Origin: Acanthamoeba sp. SK_2022b
Lineage: Eukaryota; Discosea; Longamoebia; Acanthamoebidae
DNA: 14,096 nucleotides
Direction: 5' to 3'
Assembly: GCA_027943245.1 (NCBI GenBank)
Contig: JANDJZ010001057.1
Location: forward strand, 1 to 14,096
Each line of letters opens with the position of its first letter. Within the stretch, counting starts at the first letter, position 1. This document shows positions 9,370 to 14,096 of the stretch, in pieces. The position numbers and the translations under genes were made by a program. The notes beneath the pieces are model-generated. The model saw nothing but the letters and a program-made list of their open reading frames with translations. It made no database searches and was not told where the DNA came from.

Positions 9370-10168
9370 CATGTCCATCACCACGGGGGGGGAAGCGCTC
9401 ACCTGGAGGTAGGCCAGGGTCTGGGCGTGGGCCCGGGCCGATTCGTCGAGCTGCTCCGTGAGGAGCTGCTTCTCCTCGCCCACCAGCTCCACGAACCGCG
9501 CGTTGAGGGCGGCCACGAGGTCCTCCATCTCGCCGTAGAGGCGCTGGCGCTCGTCCTGCAAGGGCAGCACACCAGGTGGACACAACGCGCGCGCGCGTTA
9601 GGGGCGACGAGACACGTGAGGCTATTCTCGAGCTGGTCGCGCGCACCGAAAACTGTCGCTGGAGAGCGGCCAGCTGCTGGTCGAGCCGGTGCTGGAGCTC
9701 GTCGTGGATCTTCTGACGCTCGACGTCGACCTGCTCCGCGACGGCCTCCTCCATGCTCTGTCGGAGGGCGGCGACCTTTTGCTCGTGCTTTTGGCGGAGC
9801 CGCTCCACCTTTTCCCTGGCCTGGCGCTCGCAGCTCTCCGCCTGGATGGCGATGATCTCCTTGATGGCCTGTAGCTCCTGCAGTCGCGTGGGACCATCGG
9901 CGGCGGCGTGCTGCTCTCCCTCCGCCGACTTGTCCTTGTCGCCGTCGGCGGGCGCGGCGTCGGCGTGCTCTTGCGCGCGGGCGTTGTCGCTGTCGGCGTC
10001 GTGGGCGGCAGCAGCGGCGGCAATGGCTTCCTGGTGCGCATCGGACGCCGCGAAGCTCTCGGTGACGAGGGCCACCACCGCGGCAGGCACCGCGGCGGGC
10101 TGCGCTGCGCCGGTGGCCTCCTCCTGCGCGACCTCGAGAGGGATCGCCTGCTCCTCCTCCCCCTCCTT

Positions 10169-10200
<32 letters not shown>

Positions 10201-10997
10201 CTCCTTCCTTCTCCTCCACCTCCTCCTCCACCACCAACACCAGCAGCGGTGCAGTGATGACGGGTGGTTGCTCCTCCTGCTCCTCCTCCTTTTTCTCCTC
10301 CTCCTCCTCTTTCTCTTCGGAAGGCGCGGCAGCCAAGTCCACCTGCCACGGGGAATGCAAAGGAGAGGGGGGGAGAGGGGGAGGTGTCTCCGATCAGTCT
10401 CATCCACCAAGGCGCCTACGCACCGGCGCAGGCATGCACGCCCCCCCCCCCCCTACAAGGCGTGGTGCTGACTACCTCAGCCTCGGGGGCAGGCTCGGGC
10501 GCGGCGGCGACAGGCGAGTCGGGCACGGGCACGGGCACGACGGCTTCCTCGTGGACATCCTGTGCCCCGGCCTCGTCGGTGGGCGCGAGCAGCGCCGCCT
10601 GTGTGGCTTCCGCATCACCGGCACCGCTCAACGCCGGCTGCTCACTCGCGACGGTGGTGCCATCGAGCGGATGGGCGGGCGAGGCGGGAGGGGGCGGTGC
10701 AGGCTTGGGGGCAGTGTCGGTGGCGGGCGAGGAGAGGGAAGCCCAAAAGTCGTGGAGCCGCGAGCGGAAGGAGGGATCCGTGTAGTACTGGTAGCCCGTC
10801 CACGCCGAGGCACCGACCGCCGCACCGACCAAGACGCCGAACGCCCCGCCTCCTCCGCTCGAGCTTGAGGGCGGGGCGCCACCCGCATTGGCAAAGAGGC
10901 GGCGCGAAGTAGACGGCGCAGACCGGGCACGGGCACCAAGAGTGGCGGAAAGGCCACAGGCGCGTGGACGGCTTCCATTAAATCCTCGACGCAGCAT
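8417..10997 (-). CDS. MIC60: MICOS complex subunit MIC60 (mitofilin), complete
   Basis: Exons in transcription order: 10997-10476, 10342-9647, 9555-9403, 9272-9043, 8889-8642, 8538-8417, giving 656 residues with phases agreeing. MIC60 is the inner-membrane organiser of cristae junctions. Residues 1-35 are Arg-rich without acidic residues, as in a mitochondrial presequence. One membrane span follows (about 51-71) with glycines spaced GxxxGxxxG. After a Pro/Ala-rich stretch comes an acidic low-complexity region with ten consecutive Gln (223-232), then coiled coil (about 325-406 and beyond). The C-terminal mitofilin domain includes LLTALVDMEQLTG and LAHDWIEEARKRL (DWIEEAR at 625-631), matching the family's LxG...DWLxEAR signature with the expected spacing. 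That spacing requires an apparent GC-AG intron (8539-8641). The length suits the family. The gene is divergent from XPO6, with 193 bp between start codons. Confidence 0.92.
8904..8944. repeat. (AAC)n repeat
   Basis: About ten AAC units, with imperfect flanks, lie in the intron 8890-9042 of MIC60. In the sense strand this is GTT repeats close to the acceptor at 8890. Confidence 0.9.
9306..9368. repeat. (AC)n microsatellite
   Basis: About 31 AC units lie in the MIC60 intron 9273-9402. The sense strand reads TG repeats. They account for the poly-Val/Cys and Thr/His frames seen here. Confidence 0.95.
10169..10200 (-). repeat. Coding (CAA)10 repeat: poly-Gln tract of MIC60
   Basis: Ten TTG units on the plus strand are CAA codons in MIC60 exon 2, giving Gln 223-232 within an acidic, Glu-rich low-complexity segment. 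Unlike the other microsatellites listed here it is translated and in frame. Confidence 0.9.
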
Positions 10998-11190
10998 TTG
11001 TGCAGGGGCCTGGGGATTCTAATCGAATTGGGGCGGGCGGTGGAATTAGAAGAAGATCCTCCTTGCTTGCCGGCGTCGTTGGGCGGGAGAAAAGAGGACA
11101 AGGAGAAAATGGAGAAAAGAAAAAGCGAGGAAAAAAAAGAACACTGACCAACAACACCTCACTACGCGCTGCTCCGATCGACAACCAAAG
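10998..11190. promoter_or_regulatory. Short divergent upstream region between MIC60 and XPO6
   Basis: Only 193 bp separates the two start codons, so promoters and 5' UTRs of both genes must be here or overlap the genes. Positions about 11090-11150 are A/G-rich on the plus strand. No clear TATA element or other recognisable site is visible. Confidence 0.5.
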
Positions 11191-11712
11191 ATGGAGGGGC
11201 CAACGGGGCGTGTGGCGGTTGAGGAGCTGCAAGGTCTGCTCCAACGGCTCTTCCATGCCAGTGACAACGCTACAAAGGCGAACATCGGTGCGCCTCCTAC
11301 AAAAAGGATCCTCTTTTTCTGTGCATGGCAGCTATTAATTCCATTACTGTGCTGCGATTGATTTCATGACCGGTACCACCAGAGGGAGTGCTGAAGCGGC
11401 TCCGCGAGGCAGAGGGGGCATGGCGGGAAGCGGAAGGATGGATGAGGAGCAGCAGGGACGCCTATGTGCAGTGGTTTGGGGCGTCCGTCCTGGAGGAGAC
11501 CCTGCGACCCCACCGCTGGGCTCGCGTCAGCCCAGCCGACCGCGTTGCCGTTCGCGAGTTCATCTTCTCCTTCCTCCGCACCCACTACTCTGTGCGTCTC
11601 TTCTTCCTTCATCTGGTGGGCCTGTCCGGCCACTGATGGTGTGTGGCGTGTTGGTTGTGGTTTTGTGGTTGTGGTTTTGTGGTTTTGTGGTTGTGGTTTC
11701 GTGGTTGTGGTT

Positions 11713-11749
<37 letters not shown>

Positions 11750-11967
11750 TGGAGGGGTACAGACTTTGCCAGGGTTCGTGGGCACCAAGCTGGCCAAGGT
11801 GGCGGTGGCCGTGGGGAAGGCCGACTATCCGCACCACTTCCCCGAGTTTTTTGCCTATCTGCTGGCGCTCGCACGGGTACATGGCCGAGATCTCCTCCCT
11901 CCTCCTCCCTCATCTCGCGTCTCCCCATGACCGCCAAGGCCTGATGCGTTGGACAACTTTTTTTAAT

Positions 11968-12022
<55 letters not shown>

Positions 12023-13814
12023 ACACGGAGTAGGACAATTCCACGCGGGCGTTGGGGCTGAGCATGATTACATTTGCTTGCGAAGAGTTCGCAGACGTCC
12101 GCGTGCAGACCTCGGCCAGTCGTCGGAAAGAGCTCAAGCACCTCTTCCAGCAGCAGATGCCGGTCATCTCTGGTGCCCTCTCGCCCCCCTTCACACAGCG
12201 TGTGGACGGGTTGCTCTTTTATTCGGGTGAAGTTTGGTTCTGATGAGATCTCAAACCATGGCATGTCTGGGTGGACGCAATAGCCGAGTGGAAGGACCAG
12301 CTGAAGCGACTGTCACGGGAGCACCTCCGCGAAGTCAAGGCTGAGCTTCCGAGCGACACAGCGCCTGTCGTCATGTCCTTCCTTAGCTCCGTGCGGTACC
12401 AGGGGACATTGGACAAAGCCGCGCAAGCGATTGCTGCCACCATCCTAGGTTGCTCCCCTCCCCCTCCCCCTCCTCCTCCACCCTCCCCTCCAAGGAGACA
12501 GGCGTTAACGCCTCCCCTTCATCGTTCGTGCTGCGGCAATCGTGCGCAGAGGGCATCAGCCAAGCAGTGAGCTGGCTTTCGCCCAGCGACGTGCTCGGTA
12601 GCGGCTTGTTCGACGCCGTACTGCCCTTGGCCATGCTACAAGACGAAACAGGAGCACAGGTGAGAGCAAGCCCTTGCCCCTCCTCCGGTCATATTTGCAC
12701 TTTGCGCCTCCCCAAAAAACGAGAGGGAGACAAGCAAGTGCGATCGCTGACGAGTGCGGTGTCGTGGGTGGGTGGGTGGGTTTGCTCGCAGGCCGTCGGA
12801 CTGCTGGGCGACCTCTTGGAGCGCAACTACGTGCCGTCCGATTTTCAGGCCTATATGGGCGTGCTCTTCCGGCAGACGTTCACTCTGCTTCACCTGCTGA
12901 CCGCACTGCCGCCGTCCGCCGACCTGCCGAGTGCCTACACCGCCAAGTGCAATCACTTCTTCTGGCAGTTCAGCAGCAACTACTTTGGCCGGATCCAGGT
13001 ACTCCCCATTCCATCCATTCCACCTGTCGTCCTCTCTGCTCGTCGTTTGCCTACGCGGGTTAACGCCGCCTTCGTGCCGCCACTGGCCACCGCTGCCCTT
13101 GTGTTCTCCCAGAAGAGCGAGGCCTTCCCGGCGGTGGAGTTCTTGTCCCTCCTCTACCGCTACACCTTTTCTCAGCGCACTGCGGGGGGTTTCGTGTCAT
13201 GCATCGACATCTGGTCTGTCATTCTGGACACCTTTGGAGAACCTGGCCAAGCCGCCGATGCCGCCACTGATGCTCGGTAGAGCACCGCCCACCTATTTAT
13301 TATTATATTTATTGTTATTTATTATTTATTATTGTTATTATTATCATTACGGGTTTCTGTTTTGCTTTGCTTGGGTTTACTTTGTCGTCGCGCCGTTGCT
13401 GATGCTGCTCGCCGCAGGTTCGGGTCGGCGATGGAGGTCCTGGCGACGCAGATCTTACGCTCTTCTTCCTTTTGTGAGAACTGGATGTTCCTCCAATCCC
13501 TCGACTCCACTGCCCGTACCGAAGATGTGCGTTGCCATCCCTCCGCCCATCGTCATGTCACGTGCGACATGTTTACGCGCGCGCGCGCAGGGAGAAACGG
13601 AGCAGGACGCATTCCTGCGCAAGTGCAGGGATCTGATCATCCGCGCAGTCGAGTTCTTCCCTCGCCGCCTGCTGCAGCCGTTTGCCTCGTCCTTTGCCAC
13701 CACGAGCGCTAAATTTATGGCCAAACTTGGCACCGACGCTGCGCCCTACAACGTGCGTTTCTATTGGCTGCCACGATAACGAGTGGGGACTGTCGTCTCA
13801 CTTGACGTCTTTGG

Positions 13815-13882
<68 letters not shown>

Positions 13883-14096
13883 TATATATATATATATAGT
13901 CCAAGGAATGGGTGGGGCTGACGAGGGACCTGGGTGGGCTGGCCACTATCATGGGAGGACTGAACAGTCACTTCCTCACCCACAGGGTACCTGATCCACC
14001 GCCTCCTTGCCTTTGCTGATCTGGTCGCGCGAGTGGATGCCCCCCCCCTCCAATATACCAATTCCTGCGCCTCAATGTATTCACGGATGATGCGAC
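11191..14096 (+). CDS. XPO6: Exportin-6-like karyopherin, N-terminal 555 residues; continues past right edge
   Basis: Exons: 11191-11287, 11383-11591, 11763-11876, 12034-12226, 12284-12448, 12502-12659, 12792-12998, 13113-13276, 13418-13526, 13591-13752, 13900-13986. Exon lengths sum to whole codons and the phases agree. Exportin-6 carries actin-profilin out of the nucleus with RanGTP. The start ATG has A at -3 and G at +4. Recalled human exportin-6 motifs line up in order: TLPGFVGTKLAKV with its TLPYFIRNKLCKV (about residue 103); LGLSMITFACEEF and ISGAL with the next helices; YVPSDFQAYMGVLFRQTF with its FEEYLLRMFQQTF (about 325); FPAVEFLSLLYRYTF and SCIDIWSVILD with FPVVEFLTLLFKYTF and SCLDIWTLFLD (about 386-420). 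After 13986 the frame breaks, probably at another intron (GTACCT) whose end is outside the window. Confidence 0.9.
11650..11752. repeat. TGGTTG/TGGTCG-type degenerate repeat
   Basis: GT-rich tandem units (GTGGTTGTG, GTTTTGTG, then GTGGTC repeats) fill most of the XPO6 intron 11592-11762. The intron has little pyrimidine tract before its acceptor (GTACAG). Confidence 0.85.
11969..12020. repeat. (CA)n microsatellite
   Basis: About 26 CA units lie in the XPO6 intron 11877-12033, ending about 13 bases before the acceptor TAG at 12031-12033. Confidence 0.95.
13285..13350. repeat. AT-rich TTA/TTAT tract
   Basis: Degenerate TTATTATTA repeats lie in the XPO6 intron 13277-13417, in strong contrast to the GC-rich exons on either side. 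Confidence 0.8.
13816..13898. repeat. (TG)n followed by (AT)n compound microsatellite
   Basis: About 33 TG units run from 13816 to 13881, then about eight AT units to 13898. The last bases of the AT repeat plus one G form the TATAG acceptor of XPO6 exon 11, so the repeat abuts the coding sequence. Confidence 0.95.

Noticed and set aside
10264..10912. Plus-strand frames rich in Arg, Pro and Ala opposite MIC60.
   Set aside because: They are shadows of the MIC60 exons with no recognisable domain.
5503..11000. Functional cluster or operon linking the convertase, MIC60 and XPO6.
   Set aside because: The genes have alternating strands, separate compartments and ordinary spacing for a compact genome. 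Nothing in the sequence ties them together.

Overview
The window is eukaryotic nuclear DNA: GC-rich, with four closely packed, intron-rich genes, short introns full of microsatellites, and no bacterial-style operons. The gene set (a furin/kexin-type convertase, the mitochondrial cristae protein MIC60 and the karyopherin exportin-6), the gene density and the GC-rich codon use suggest a free-living amoebozoan resembling Acanthamoeba. That assignment is inference, because no rRNA or marker gene is present.

Layout: (1) positions 1-5146, minus strand: a multi-exon gene for a long coiled-coil protein with an acidic central exon. Its C-terminus runs off the left edge and its first exon is uncertain. 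(2) 5524-8196, plus strand: a complete nine-exon kexin/furin-like proprotein convertase of 618 residues with signal segment, prodomain, catalytic domain and P domain. It ends right after the P domain. (3) 8417-10997, minus strand: a complete six-exon MIC60/mitofilin gene of 656 residues. (4) 11191 to the right edge, plus strand: the first 11 exons (555 residues) of an exportin-6-like gene. Genes 1/2 and 3/4 are divergent head-to-head pairs with short shared upstream regions (about 0.2-0.4 kb). Genes 2/3 converge, with about 220 bp between their stop codons.

The exon models were built by hand from open frames, splice dinucleotides, intron phase and remembered family motifs. For genes 2, 3 and 4 the exon lengths sum exactly to whole codons with all junction phases agreeing. 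Three introns, one each in genes 1, 2 and 3, appear to use GC-AG instead of GT-AG borders, and about two thirds of the GT donors have C at intron position +4 (GTACG/GTGCG types).

The genes serve different compartments: secretory-pathway processing, mitochondrial inner membrane, nuclear export of actin-profilin, and a coiled-coil protein of unknown place. I see no evidence that they form a functional cluster and no mobile element, CRISPR array, RNA gene or clearly novel system. The most unusual content is in the splicing signals, the repeat-filled introns and some active-site cysteine changes in the convertase.
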